This document shows, piece by piece, positions 6,972 through 17,856 of a stretch of 25,237 nt of DNA. The notes beneath the pieces were generated by a model, which made no database searches, was not told the origin of the DNA, and saw nothing but the letters and a program-made list of their open reading frames with translations. A program made the position numbers and the translations under genes. Numbering within the stretch: the stretch's first letter is position 1; every line of letters begins with the position of its first letter. The DNA comes from an uncultured Paracoccaceae bacterium (GTDB taxonomy: Bacteria > Pseudomonadota > Alphaproteobacteria > Rhodobacterales > Rhodobacteraceae): positions 1 to 25,237 of the forward strand of contig CAJXHQ010000002.1 in the NCBI GenBank assembly GCA_913054485.1, in the 5' to 3' direction.

Positions 6972-9900
6972 TTACTCCACTGTCACCCTGCCGGTGGCCG
7001 TGCGCGCCCGGTAGGCCGGCCGGTACATGTCCTCGACCGAGGCCGCCGGCGCATGAAAGTCGCCCGGCGTCACTGCGCGGGCGATATAGGCCAGCCGGAT
7101 GGTGCTGCGCCCGTCCGCATCCACCGCGGCCAGGAAACGGTCGGCGCGGAACTCGGCGTGCTCTGCCTCGTCCAGATCAAGCCAGCTGAGCGCGCTGAGG
7201 TCGCCCGAACGCAGGAGGTTCGGATTGTCGATTTCCACCCCCGCAGGCAGCGGGTCATTGAACATCAGCCGCGCGCCCAGGCGTTCTTCGGGGGTCAGTT
7301 CCAGCACCGTCACGAAGCGGTCACCCTGAGTGAAGGCACGGCTGGTGATCTCCTCTCCGCCCAATGTGTAGTGATGGCGCCGCAGCGTGAAGCCGGTGCC
7401 ACCCGCCGGCGGGGCAACCTCGGGCACGCCGAGGGTGGTCAGCGTGATGTCCGTGCTGCGGCCCGTGGCAGCCGAGATCTCCAGCGCCTTGCCTGCGGCC
7501 CTGCCTTCCAGCACCTGCACGAAAGGCCCGGAAACCGGCGTGCCATCCACCAGCAGGCCGGAGGATTCGGGGCTTTCGACCAGCGCATGGGCGGCCAAGA
7601 GGGACCACGTGGCCTCCTGTGTGGACATCGGGCGGGTCAGGCGGGCAATGCGCGAGGCGATGCCGTCACGATCCACCGCATCGCTGCCCGATGCGGCGGC
7701 CAGCGCCAGCACCCCGGCTGCATCGCGGAAGCGGGTGCCGTAGTCCACCCGCCAAACCGAGGCTTCAGCGGTGCGGCGGCCCAGTTTGGCTGCGGCGCGG
7801 GCAAACATCGCATCGGCCCGCCGCTGATCACCGTAAGAGGCCAGCGCCGCACCCAGCTGGGCGGCAGCCAGCGGAGTGGAGAAAGCATCGCCCTTCACAT
7901 CCGCATAGTAGCGCAGATCCCCCATCGCTGCGGCACCTTCCCGCGCCAGCACCATCAGCGCATAGGCAAGCTCCTGCCCGCCTTCGTCGAAGTCAGAAGC
8001 ATAGTTTACCCGGTTGCGCAGGTTGTCCATTGCCTGGGCAAAGGCCTGCTCGGGGACGTGGTAGCCCTGCGCCCGCGCCCGGCTGAGAAAGTCCGACGCA
8101 TAGGCATCAAGCCAGAAATCACCGCTTTCTGCGCGCCAGAGGCCAAAGGCCCCGTTCGGCGCCTGCCGCGTCAGCACTTTGCGGATCGCAGCCTCCACCC
8201 GCGCCTGCACGGCGGGGCCTTCACCCAGGCCCGCAGCCTCGGCCACCGAGGAAAGATACAGCAATGGCAGCGCCTTGGATGTGACCTGTTCGGTGCAGCC
8301 ATAGGGGTACTGGTCCAAAACCGACAAGAGCCCCGGCACATCGAACCTGGCAATCGGACCGGCAGACAGCACCGCACGGGCAGAGCCGCGGCGCAGGCCG
8401 GTGAACACATCCTCGTTGAAACGGAAACTGTCACCCGCCGCCAGCGCAAAGCGCCGGGTCTGCGCCACCACCGGATCATTGGCGCGCACCGGCAGGCGCA
8501 GGGTCTGCAGCAGCTCCTGCCCGTCCGGGGTGGTCAGCACCAGTTCAACCTCCGGATCGCCAATGGCATGGGCCGTCACCGGCAGGTCCAGCACCGCCTT
8601 GCCCTGTTCGGCCAGCCTGACCGAAGCAGGCAGCACGCCAAGCTCCAGCCCGGCGCCTTTCACGCGGGCGGCCAGCGCCATGTCCCCGGCGGGACCGTCA
8701 GCATGCACAATGTTCAGCATTATGCGGCTTCGGTCGCCCGGGGCCAGGAACCGCGGCAGCGAGGCCGTCACCACCACCGGATCGCGCACGATCATATCTG
8801 CCTCGGCCTGCCCCACCGCACGGGGCGACCAGGCCACGGCCATCAGCCGCACGGTGCCATTGAAGGGCGGCAGGGCCACCGGAAAGGCGGCCTCGCCATT
8901 TTCGTCGACCCGTAGGGGACCGGAAAACACCGACATCAGATCTTGGGTCGGCGGCGGCGACTGCATCCGCATTCCGCCATCCGCATCCCCGCCGGACCGC
9001 ACAAGGCCCAGCGCGCCGGACTGCCCGTCGATCAGCCGCCCGTAAAGATCGCGCAGCTCCATGCCCAGCCGGCGCTGGCCGAAGTAATGCGCGCTGGGGT
9101 CGGGGCTTTGGAAGCCGGTCAGATTGAGAATGCCGAGATCCACCGCCGCAACGGTCAGCCAGACCTCATCGCCGGGCGCGGCCCCCTCGACAGAGACCTT
9201 GGCGGTCTCCACGCCGCGCGGACGGGCCACTTCAGGAACCTTGATGGCTACTTCAAGCTGCTGGCCGGGTTGGGTGACGGCGGCATGGGCAAGCCCAAGG
9301 GCCCGGGCCGGAACACGGTCTGCAGCCTCCGCGGGCGGGCGGATCACCATCGCCGTTACATAAGCGCCGCTGCCCCAGTCTTCCGTCACCTCCAGCGGGA
9401 TCAGGTTTTCGCCCGCAGTGACTTCCACCGCTTTGCGTTCGATCAACTGATTGGACACCACCGAGATCAGCGCGGTTCCTAAGCTGCGAGGTATCACCGG
9501 GCTGGTAGTTTTCTGCGTCCAGAGACAGCTCCAGCCGGTTGGGGGTAGCAGCACTGTCGGCGGGCGCGTACCAGCCGGCATAGAAATCCACCGCGGCCTC
9601 GGCACGTTCGCCGTCAAGGCGTTCGACGACGAGCTCGTAGCGGCCCCATTCCACGGGATTTGCGATCTGAACCGGCGTGCCGTCAAATGCGGTCTCACCG
9701 GTGGCCACACGCCGGCGGCGCGTGATCGGCTCCCAGTTCCAGTTGCCCCATTGCTGATACCACTGGTAGCGCGTCTCGACCCGGTTGAGGGTCCAGCGGA
9801 GCTGCATCGGCTGCACTTCAAGCATCGGCGACAGGCCAATCACCTCAAACGCCGCTTCGGTGCCCTCTGCGGCCACATCCTCGAACAGGGGCTTGATGCC

Positions 9901-12375
9901 GATCACCGGGGTTTCTGGCTGAACCGGCACAGTCAGACGGCGTTCTACCGGGCGGGCAGAGCCATCAGCGAGGCGGGTAATTACGGTTGCCTCCATCGGT
10001 TTGCCGGTTGCAGCGCCTGTTGGGATTTCGATGGCCAGTTCAGCAAACCCGTCCGCGTCTGTTTCCGGCCCGCCGAAATAACTGGTCTGGGTGCTGCTGC
10101 GGCTGTCGTAGCGGCCGAAGCGGTAACCGGGCCAGCCCGCAACCGTCTCCGCCGCACGCAGGCGCACGTCGCCGTCGATGCTGAGGCCGGCACCCGGCGC
10201 ACCGAACAGGTAACGCGCATGAACCGTTAGCGGCGGCACAGCGCCGGGGCGGATCGCGGCGGCGGGCAGGTCTTGCGTGAAATCAATCCGTTCGGGCAGG
10301 AAATCCTCCACCAGGATCTGGCGGGAGGCCAGCGCCGGGGCTTCCGGGTCGCTCTTGATCTCCAGCCGCCAGGTGCCGCGCGGGGCGGATGTGCCCACCG
10401 GCAATGCGAAGACATGGCCGCCCATCTGACCGCCACCGGAGACGAGGCGGCTGTATTCCACCCCGTCGGGACGCGACAGGATGGCGATCAGCGGCAGGCC
10501 TTCGATGGCCTGCGCCTTACCGTCACGCGCCAGTGCGGTCACGTTGATCATCTCTCCCGCGCGGTAGGCGCCGCGGTCTGTCGCAAGGAAGACGTCCACC
10601 GGGCCGGGTGCCGGGCGCCCCTGGACACCCCGGTCAGAGAGGTCAAAGGCCGCGTCTGTCAGCGACAGGAAGCTCAGATCCGCCTCGCCCTGGCGGGCCA
10701 GCAGCAGCGCCGGGGCAGAACCGCCGGTGCCGCGGATCAGGCCGGGCTCGAACCGCGCATAGCCGGTGGCATCGCTGGCAACACGCGCCAGCACCGCATT
10801 GGCGCGGGAGATCAGGGTCAGTTCCACGCCCTCCTTGGGGGCCGCATCGGTCAGCCCCTGCACCTGCACATGCAGCCCGTCCGCGCCGCGCATGGTGCTG
10901 AGGCCCAGATCGGAGAGCACGAACCACTGCGTGGCACCGGGATTATCATAAGGATCGGCACCGGGAATCCTGGCGCTGAGCGCGTAGATGCCAGCGGGCT
11001 GGTCTGCCAGCGCCTGATCCAGCGGCAGGCGGGTGGTCATGTCGCGGTTGAGATCGCTTTGCACCTCTGCTGTGCCGGTCCAGACATCTTCGGCCATAGC
11101 ATCGGCGAAATATTCCTCCTGCCACTGGCTGAGCGGGCGGGCGAACATGTCCTCCTGCATGCTGCGCAGCAGGTTGCGGTCGCTGACCCGGCGCAGGGTC
11201 AGCTGCACTTCGCTCAGGTTCACCGTCTCCACCGGCAGCGCTGCCAGGTCCGAGCGCGGCAAAACGTAAGCGCGGCCCGGGAAGCGCACGGCGGGCGACC
11301 GGTCGCGCACATAGTGGCTGAGTTCGATATCCCGGTAGAGCGCCTCGCCGCTTTCCGCAGGCAGTCCGCGGCGCAGGGTCAGACTGTATCGGGTGCCGTG
11401 CTCCAGCCCGCCAATGCAGAGCTGCCGCCCCTCTGCTTCAACTGCCAGGCGGTTATCCGGCAGTTTCACATAGTCGCTGTATTCCACCCCGCTGCGGGCA
11501 AGACCCTCGGAAAATTCGACACAGATGCGCGGCGCGGTGCTGTCGCTTTCCACTGTGCTGTCCGCAATACGGAAGCCGTATTTGCCGATCGCGTCATCCA
11601 GCATCTGCGCCACATCGCGGCGCGGCTGGGTGTCTTCGGCCAGACGCAGCACCGGCAGCATGTCCCGCCCCCGGCCAAGCACTTCCAGCGCCTCGGCCAT
11701 CAGTGTCAGCGCATTGACTTGCATGCCCGCAGCGTCGCCGCGCAGATAAGAGTTGATCGCAGCCGCATAAGCCCGCTGACGGGTGCTCTGTTTGCTGTCC
11801 ATCCGCAGCAGGTAGGCTGCATAATCTGCCCAAAGATCCGCGGCATCGCTGACAGCCACGGCCTCGCCCATCCAGCGCACGGCGGGCCCCATTTCACCGG
11901 TCGCAGCACGGTGCCGGGCGGTTTCGATCAGCCGGCCGGTCTCCGCCCCGGCCGGCGGAAACCGCAACCCGATGTCACGGGCCTGCCTATGGGCACTGCT
12001 CAGGTCTGCATCCGGCAGGAATGCCAACCCCGGGCTGCGCGCGGCCGCATTGAGCCGAATCGCATCCGAAACGTCTGACTTGAATGCGGAAAATGCGCCC
12101 TCGTAAGGGGATCTCTCCCCGATTGCGCTCTTGGGGAAGCAGGCGTTCGACCGGGTATTAAAGGTGAATCCGGCGCAATTTTCACGATTAGCGCAAATCC
12201 GGGCGCAGGTTTCGAGATTCGTATCAAATACCGCTTCCAAATCGGACCCGAAAAAGTCTGTATCCGGAACCGCAACGAAGCGGAATGCCGGTGTGGCCTC
12301 CTGTGCCCGGGCGGCCTCAAACGGCATTAACACAATGAATACAATAGTGAAAAACGAAAGAACGCGCGCCAGCAT
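6972..12375 (-). pseudogene. yfhM: Alpha-2-macroglobulin family protein with PAN domain, broken by a frameshift
   Basis: Two open frames together make one bacterial alpha-2-macroglobulin of about 1,800 residues. The first, from ATG 12375 (GGAGG five bases upstream), has a signal peptide (LARVLSFFTIVFIVLMPFEAARA), a PAN/apple domain with paired cysteines (ETCARICANRENCAGF) and the N-terminal macroglobulin domains. It is in good frame to LELSLDAENYQPGDT near 9490. From there the homologous reading continues one base over as PRSLGTALISVVSNQLIERKAV, through the thioester motif GCTEQ (C-T-E-Q at 8297-8286) to the stop at 6972. Unshifted, the first frame runs through about 75 nonsense residues and stops at 9253. 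The net change is +1 or a 3n+2 deletion. The direct junction of GDT to PRS suggests lost codons rather than one inserted base. The intact protein would trap proteases covalently in the periplasm; the truncated form lacks the thioester. Confidence 0.9.
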
Positions 12376-12408
12376 AACACCCTCCAATATCTGTCGACAG
12401 GCTGGCAC

Positions 12409-12444
12409 GGGCTTAACGCCATAGCAAGGACTGTGGGCTTAACG
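12409..12444. repeat. 10-bp direct repeat in the divergent intergenic region
   Basis: GGGCTTAACG occurs at 12409-12418 and again at 12435-12444, start to start 26 bp. It lies between the divergent alpha-2-macroglobulin and histidine kinase genes. The repeat may be a tandem regulator binding site; no known factor is assigned. Confidence 0.45.
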
Positions 12445-12529
12445 AGGACCTTAAGTGCATTTTTACGCTGTGCGTTGATGTTGAGATTTCAGGAGCCCAT
12501 TTGGGGGCGTGGTCCGGAGTATTACTGGC

Positions 12530-14914
12530 ATGAGCCTTGCCAACAAACTTGCAGAAGAAAGGCGTGCGCGCCTGGCTGCAGAACGTCTGTTGGAATTGAA
12601 ACAGGCAGAGCTTTCGGCGGCAAACCGGAAGCTGGGCCGCCACGCGCTCGCCCTGACCAAGCAGATTGGCGAAACCCAGGCCGAAGTGGCCAACGTCCGG
12701 GATGAAAACGAGAAGGTGAAATCCGACCTTTCCGTTGCTCATGAAAAGGTTGAAGTCGCCGAGCGCCGCCTGTGGCATTCGATCCAGACGATTCAGGACG
12801 GCTTTGCCTTTTTCGACGCCGGCAGCAAGCTGATCGGCGCAAATACCGCCTACCTGGCGATGTTCGACGACATCGAAGAGATGGAGCCAGGCGACTCTTA
12901 CATGCGCATCCTGCAAGTGATGACTGATGAAGGATTGGTCAACACAGAAAAACTGACCCCGGGCGAGTGGCGCGAAATGATGACCGACCGCTGGCTCGCT
13001 CCATCCCCCGAGCCGGTGGTGATCCGCTTCTGGAACGACCAGTACATCAAGCTAGTCGACCAGCGCGGTCATGGCGGTGACGTGGTGAGTCTGGCGCTGA
13101 ACATCACCTCGACGGTCCAATACGAAGCAAAGCTGCGCAAGGCACGGGAACGCGCCGAAGCTGCAAACCGCGCCAAATCCGCTTTCCTGGCCAATATGTC
13201 CCACGAAATCCGCACCCCGATGAACGGGGTAGTGGGCATGGCCGAGCTGCTGAACGACACCTCGCTCAACGAAGAACAGCGGCTCTATGCCAACACCATC
13301 AAGAACTCCGGCGAAGCGCTGCTGGTGATCATCAATGACGTGCTCGACTATTCCAAGATCGAGGCTGACAAGCTGGTGCTGCACCCAGAACCTTTCGACC
13401 TGGAGCGCTGCGTCCACGAAGTGGTGATGCTCTTGCAGCCCTCGGCGCGCGACAAGGGGCTGACGATGCTGGTCGATTACGACCTTTTCCTGCCCACGAA
13501 GTTCACCGGCGACCCGGGCCGTATCCGCCAGGTTCTGACCAATCTGGCCGGCAACGCGGTGAAATTCACCAAGGAAGGCTATGTCGCGCTGCGCGTCACC
13601 GGGGTACCGGACCCGGATAGCGGAGAATGCGCCATTCATGTAGCCATCGAAGACTCAGGCATCGGCATTCCGGCCAACAAGATTGACCACATTTTCGGCG
13701 AGTTCAATCAGGTGGAAGATGAACGCAACCGCCAGTTCGAAGGTACCGGGCTGGGGCTGGCGATCTCGCAAAGCCTGGTCCAGCTTATGGGCGGCGACGT
13801 CTGGGTGGAAAGCGAAGAGGGCGTCGGCTCCTGTTTCGGCCTCCGTTTCGTGCTGCCGATGAGCGAGGGACAGCAGTCCAGCCAGCCGCCGCTGCCGTCC
13901 GCGCTGAAACATGTGATGATCGTCGACGACCTGGATGTGAACCGCGAAATCCTGCAAAAGCAAATGCAGCTGCTTGGCGTGAAAACCTCCGTTGCGGCCT
14001 CGGGTCAGGACGCGCTGAACCAAATGGACGGGACCATCGACCTGGTGATTACCGACCACATTATGCCCGACATGGACGGGCTGCAGCTGGCCGCGCAGAT
14101 GCGCAACGGCCGATGGGCAGATACGCCGGTGCTGCTGCTGACCTCCAACCCGTCGCATGTCGGTGAAACCGAAGGGCGCAAATTTGTGCAGAGCATTCTG
14201 CAAAAACCTGTCACACGGGAAGACCTGTTCAGCAGGCTCTCCGACATGGGAGCCTGTCTTCCCGACAGGACGCCACCCGCAGCGGAGGCAGAAACCACAG
14301 GCGGCGGTCTCTCCTTCCGGGCGCGTGCCCGCAGTCACGATGCGGCCCCCTCCGGCCGCGGCCTGCCGGCTTTGCCCGGTGCACCCCGTGAGCCCGGCCC
14401 GGAGCTGGCGGAATCCGAATGGGTCCCGGAATTTCCCGGCGAACCCGCCGAAGACGTCCCGGTAAGCTGCAGCGCCGCAGCAGCGGACACTGTCCAGCGC
14501 CGGATGCGGGTTCTGGCCGCAGAGGATAATAAGACCAACCAGCTTGTTTTCCGCAAGATGGTGAAGGACCTGGACCTGGACCTGCGCTTTGCCAATAACG
14601 GCGAGGAGGCCGTCGCGGCCTATCAGGACTTCGATCCGGATCTTATCTTCATGGACATCTCCATGCCGCAAATGGACGGCAAAGAAGCGACCCGCAATAT
14701 CCGAATGATCGAAGCCGGAACCGGCAGGCATGTGCAGATCGTCGCGCTGACCGCCCACGCGATGGACGGCGACAGTGACGGCATTCTGGCGGCCGGGCTG
14801 GACGATTACCTCACCAAACCCCTGCGCAAGGGGCTGATCCATGACCGGATCAGGACTCATCAGCCTCTGGACAGCCTGCCGCTGGTCAGCGAAGAGCTGG
14901 ATCAGGCCGGGTAA
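12530..14914 (+). CDS. Soluble hybrid histidine kinase with two receiver domains
   Basis: The 794-residue protein has no membrane segment or signal peptide. Residues 1-85 are a charged coiled coil ([20 protein letters not shown]). Residues 85-200 are a PAS-like domain ([21 protein letters not shown]). The dimerisation/phosphoacceptor domain has His225 in [12 protein letters not shown]. The ATPase domain shows N, G1 (EDSGIGIP), F and G2 (EGTGLGLAI) boxes. Receiver 1 (about 462-575) has the acidic pair in MIVDD, Asp509 in [11 protein letters not shown] and Lys in LQKPV. A Pro/Ala-rich linker follows, then receiver 2 (about 660-780) with AAEDN, Asp709 in [11 protein letters not shown] and LTKPL. 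Both receivers look functional, but no Hpt domain is present, so a separate phosphotransfer protein is likely. I prefer ATG 12530 (GGAG ten bases upstream); GTG 12509 in frame is the alternative. The signal is probably cytoplasmic and unknown. The gene is divergent from the alpha-2-macroglobulin operon, so a regulatory link is possible but unproven. Confidence 0.93.
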   Translation: MSLANKLAEERRARLAAERLLELKQAELSAANRKLGRHALALTKQIGETQAEVANVRDENEKVKSDLSVAHEKVEVAERRLWHSIQTIQDGFAFFDAGSKLIGANTAYLAMFDDIEEMEPGDSYMRILQVMTDEGLVNTEKLTPGEWREMMTDRWLAPSPEPVVIRFWNDQYIKLVDQRGHGGDVVSLALNITSTVQYEAKLRKARERAEAANRAKSAFLANMSHEIRTPMNGVVGMAELLNDTSLNEEQRLYANTIKNSGEALLVIINDVLDYSKIEADKLVLHPEPFDLERCVHEVVMLLQPSARDKGLTMLVDYDLFLPTKFTGDPGRIRQVLTNLAGNAVKFTKEGYVALRVTGVPDPDSGECAIHVAIEDSGIGIPANKIDHIFGEFNQVEDERNRQFEGTGLGLAISQSLVQLMGGDVWVESEEGVGSCFGLRFVLPMSEGQQSSQPPLPSALKHVMIVDDLDVNREILQKQMQLLGVKTSVAASGQDALNQMDGTIDLVITDHIMPDMDGLQLAAQMRNGRWADTPVLLLTSNPSHVGETEGRKFVQSILQKPVTREDLFSRLSDMGACLPDRTPPAAEAETTGGGLSFRARARSHDAAPSGRGLPALPGAPREPGPELAESEWVPEFPGEPAEDVPVSCSAAAADTVQRRMRVLAAEDNKTNQLVFRKMVKDLDLDLRFANNGEEAVAAYQDFDPDLIFMDISMPQMDGKEATRNIRMIEAGTGRHVQIVALTAHAMDGDSDGILAAGLDDYLTKPLRKGLIHDRIRTHQPLDSLPLVSEELDQAG

Positions 14915-15654
14915 GGGCGCAGGAAGACTGGCTTGTCCGGCTCCGACATTTCCGGCTGGTATGCGTAGCCGCCGCTGTCGAAATCCTTCAGGCTTTCCGG
15001 ATCCGCCAGCCTGCGCTGAATGATGTAGCGTGCCATCGCGCCACGGGCGCGTTTGGCATAGAAGCTCACCACCTTGGGCGCGCCGCCCTTGTCTTCCATG
15101 AAGACAGGCGTGACCACTTTCAGCTTCAGCGCCTTGAGGTCAACCGCGCCAAAGTATTCCTGGCTGGCGCAGTTCACCAGCACCTCTGCGCCCAGCGCCG
15201 CCGCTTGCGCATTCAGCGCTTCGGAAATCTGGCTGCCCCAGTAGTCATAAAGATTTTTGCCGCGCGCCGTCTTCAGGCGGCTGCCCATCTCCAGCCGGTA
15301 GGCCTGCAGCACGCCGTAAAGGCCGGAGAGGATGCGCAGATGATCCTGCGCCCAGTCCAGTTCTTCGCCGTCCAAAGATCCTGCTTCCAGCCCCTGATAG
15401 GTGTCGCCCGCAAAGGCCAGCGCCGCCGGGCGGGTGACCTCGCCCGTGGGGTCGTCCTGGAAGTCGCGGAACCGGTCCTGGTTCAGCTTGGCGAGGTTAT
15501 CGCTGAGGTGCATCAGCTTCTTCAGCTCCTCCAGCGTCAGGCCGCGCGCGACGTCAGCAAGGCGGATCGCGTCGTCCTGAAACTCAGGATAGGTCACATC
15601 CGTGTCCCGCTCTGCCCAGTCCAACTTCTTGGCCGGAGAGATTGTCACCAGCAT
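14902..15654 (-). CDS. yaaA: Peroxide stress protein YaaA (DUF328 family)
   Basis: YaaA-type proteins lower free intracellular iron and limit hydroxyl-radical damage during hydrogen peroxide stress; they bind DNA and are cytoplasmic. The 250-residue length is typical. The N-terminal signature LVTISPAKKLDW, the central SGLYGVLQAYRLEMGSRL, the LYDYWG motif, VNCASQEYFGAVD, and the C-terminal VSFYAKRARGAMARYI are all present. ATG 15654 has AAGGGA about eight bases upstream. It follows recQ by 30 bp on the same strand, so the two are probably cotranscribed, a DNA-repair/oxidative-stress pairing. Its last 13 bases overlap tail to tail with the end of the histidine kinase gene, leaving no room for a terminator between them. 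Confidence 0.95.
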   Translation of the reverse strand: MLVTISPAKKLDWAERDTDVTYPEFQDDAIRLADVARGLTLEELKKLMHLSDNLAKLNQDRFRDFQDDPTGEVTRPAALAFAGDTYQGLEAGSLDGEELDWAQDHLRILSGLYGVLQAYRLEMGSRLKTARGKNLYDYWGSQISEALNAQAAALGAEVLVNCASQEYFGAVDLKALKLKVVTPVFMEDKGGAPKVVSFYAKRARGAMARYIIQRRLADPESLKDFDSGGYAYQPEMSEPDKPVFLRPYPA

Positions 15655-15684
15655 GGTCTTTTCCCTTCGAATTACTGTCCCGGA

Positions 15685-17736
15685 CTATTCTGCGCTGCGC
15701 AGAACAGCCAGAAAGGCCGCGCCGAAACGTTCGGCGTATTTTTCACCCAGAAGCCGGGTCATTCCGGCCTCGTCCTCTGCTTTCAGCTGGGCGGCCTTGG
15801 ACAAAAGGCTCGCTGAACAGCTGAGCGGCTTGCCGGTGCCGTCTTCCCCGTGCTTCAGCTCGGTCTGCACGCGCAGCAGCTCGTCGTAAACGTCCCCTGC
15901 CCCGCGGCTGGCCAGCTTGCGGCGCGCGGGATGCACCTCCTCGGTTGCCGCACCGGTAATCACCTCAAGGAAGGTGGCGCCGTAGCGTTCCAGCTTCTTG
16001 GCGCCTACGCCGCCGACCCGCGCCATATCGTCCAAGGAGGCCGGACGGCTCTCGGCCATCTCAATGAGGGTGCGGTCGGGGAAAATCACGTAAGCCGGCA
16101 CTTTCTGTGCCTCAGCCAGCGCGCGGCGCTTGGCTTTGAGCGCGGACAACAGCGGCGCGTCTTCCTCGTTTACCAGCATTTTCACCGCCGGTCGGCGGTC
16201 GGCCTTCTTGATGGTGTCCTTGCGCAGAGAAACCTGCTGTTCGCCCTTCAGCACCGGCTTGGCGGCCTCGGTAAAGCGCAGCGCACCGTGGCGTTCAGGA
16301 TCGGGGCGCAGCAGGTCATGACCCATCATCTGGCGGAACACCGCCTGCCATTCGCGCTTGCTGTATTCCTTGCCGCAGCCGAACACCGTCAGCTGGTCAT
16401 GGCGGCGGTCCCGCATGCGGTCGGTCTCGGTGCCGGTCAGAATGTCGATGAGGTGGCCCGAGCCGAACCATTCATCCGTGCGCAGCACCGCCGACAGCGC
16501 CTTGCGCACCGCTGTGGTGCCGTCGAACACATCCGCCGGCGTGTCGCAGAGATCGCAATTGCCGCAAGGCGCGGCCTCCTCGCCGAAATAGGCCAGCAGT
16601 TTCTGGCGGCGGCAGGCCAGCGCCTCGGCCAGGCCCAGAAGCGCGTTCAGCCGTGCATGGTCTGCCGCGCGGCGTTCCGGCGGGGCGAGGCCTTCGTCCA
16701 CCTGGGTGCGGCGCAGGCGGATATCATCCGGCCCGTAAAGGGTCAGGGTTTCGGCCGGTGCGCCATCACGGCCGGCGCGGCCGATTTCCTGATAATATGC
16801 CTCAATAGACTTCGGCAGATCGGCATGGGCCACCCAGCGGATGTCCGGCTTATCGATGCCCATGCCAAAGGCCACGGTGGCGACCACGATCAACCCGTCT
16901 TCACGCGCAAAGCGGGTCTCAACGATGCGCCGGTTCTCGGCCTCCATGCCGCCATGGTAAAAACAGGCAGAGTGGCCTTCGCGGCTGAGCGCATCGGCGA
17001 GCGCCTCGGTCTTGGCACGGGTGCCGCAGTAGACGATTCCGGATTGCCCTTTGCGGGCGGCGGCGAACTCCAGGATCTGGCGGCGCGGGCTGTCCTTGGC
17101 GGCAAAGGCGAGGTGGATGTTGGGCCGGTCAAAGCCGCGCAGGAAGGCGCGTGGGGCTTCTCCGTCGAACAGTTTTTGGACAATCTCGTCCTGGGTTTCC
17201 GCATCCGCCGTGGCGGTGAAGGCGGCCAAAGGCACGCCCAGGGCGCGGCGCAGCTCTCCGATGCGCAGATAATCGGGGCGAAAATCATGGCCCCACTGGC
17301 TGACGCAATGGGCTTCGTCCACCGCGATCAGACTGACCCCGATGCGGCGCAGCATCCCCATCGCGGCACCCGAAGCCAGCCGTTCCGGCGCCATATACAA
17401 CAGCTTCAGCTCGCCCGCCTCAATGGCCTCCCAGACAGCATCGGTTTCTTCCGGCGTATTGCCCGAGGTGAGCGCACCGGCGGTAACACCTGCTTCCTGC
17501 AGCGCGCGCACCTGGTCGCGCATCAGGGCGATGAGGGGAGAGATGACAACGGTGATCCCGTCGCGCAGCAGGGCTGGCAGCTGGAAGCACAGCGATTTGC
17601 CGCCGCCCGTGGGCATGATCGCCAGCACGTTTTCGCCTTCGGCCACGGCGGTGACGATCTCCTCCTGGCCGGGCCGGAAGGCATCAAAGCCGAATATGTC
17701 GCGCAGCAGAGGCGCGGCGCTGGCGGGGGCTGTCAT
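15685..17736 (-). CDS. recQ: ATP-dependent DNA helicase RecQ
   Basis: RecQ unwinds DNA 3' to 5' in recombination and stalled-fork repair. From ATG 17736 (MTAPASAAPLL) the protein has 683 residues. An in-frame start exists at 17808, but the extra 24 residues look non-coding. Domain order is the two RecA-like helicase lobes with Walker A MPTGGGKSLCF, the DEAH box and RecQ loop (DEAHCVSQWGHDFRPDY), and motif VI QEIGRAGRDG. Next come the zinc site with CRRQKLLAYF and CGNCDLC, the winged-helix RQC domain, and the HRDC domain (VPAYVIFPDRTLIEMA). A further C-terminal tail ends in the stop at 15685. All key residues are intact. It is followed by yaaA, and preceded by a GC-rich hairpin that separates it from yggT, so its promoter probably lies in 17737-17800. 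Confidence 0.95.
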   Translation of the reverse strand: MTAPASAAPLLRDIFGFDAFRPGQEEIVTAVAEGENVLAIMPTGGGKSLCFQLPALLRDGITVVISPLIALMRDQVRALQEAGVTAGALTSGNTPEETDAVWEAIEAGELKLLYMAPERLASGAAMGMLRRIGVSLIAVDEAHCVSQWGHDFRPDYLRIGELRRALGVPLAAFTATADAETQDEIVQKLFDGEAPRAFLRGFDRPNIHLAFAAKDSPRRQILEFAAARKGQSGIVYCGTRAKTEALADALSREGHSACFYHGGMEAENRRIVETRFAREDGLIVVATVAFGMGIDKPDIRWVAHADLPKSIEAYYQEIGRAGRDGAPAETLTLYGPDDIRLRRTQVDEGLAPPERRAADHARLNALLGLAEALACRRQKLLAYFGEEAAPCGNCDLCDTPADVFDGTTAVRKALSAVLRTDEWFGSGHLIDILTGTETDRMRDRRHDQLTVFGCGKEYSKREWQAVFRQMMGHDLLRPDPERHGALRFTEAAKPVLKGEQQVSLRKDTIKKADRRPAVKMLVNEEDAPLLSALKAKRRALAEAQKVPAYVIFPDRTLIEMAESRPASLDDMARVGGVGAKKLERYGATFLEVITGAATEEVHPARRKLASRGAGDVYDELLRVQTELKHGEDGTGKPLSCSASLLSKAAQLKAEDEAGMTRLLGEKYAERFGAAFLAVLRSAE

Positions 17737-17809
17737 GGGCGAAGTGGCCTGCTGTTTGTCGTGTGCTCGTTTGGGGCACAGACTCTCACATGCGGCAGGG
17801 CGCAGCAAG

Positions 17810-17830
17810 AGGGGCGCCCGCGGCGCCCCT
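17810..17830 (-). terminator. GC-rich hairpin between yggT and recQ
   Basis: AGGGGCGCC (17810-17818) and GGCGCCCCT (17822-17830) form a perfect 9-bp stem with a CGC loop, 26 bp after the yggT stop. On the minus strand the stem is preceded by a TTTTTA run and followed by CTTGCT, so the T-tract is poor. It is a likely terminator for yggT by position and stem strength. Confidence 0.55.
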
Positions 17831-17856
17831 TAAAAATAGTCCGCAGGCGGCCTGCC

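Noticed and set aside
6174..8915. A 913-codon open frame on the plus strand
   Set aside because: It lies antisense to pbpC and the alpha-2-macroglobulin gene, crosses their boundary, and reads as low-complexity Arg/His/Gln/Gly-rich protein, typical of a shadow frame in GC-rich DNA.
10273..12078. A 601-codon open frame on the plus strand
   Set aside because: It is antisense to the alpha-2-macroglobulin N-terminal half and shows shadow-like composition.
12439..12454. Possible CtrA site, TTAA then TTAA
   Set aside because: The spacing between the two TTAA halves is eight bases; the CtrA consensus as I know it needs seven.
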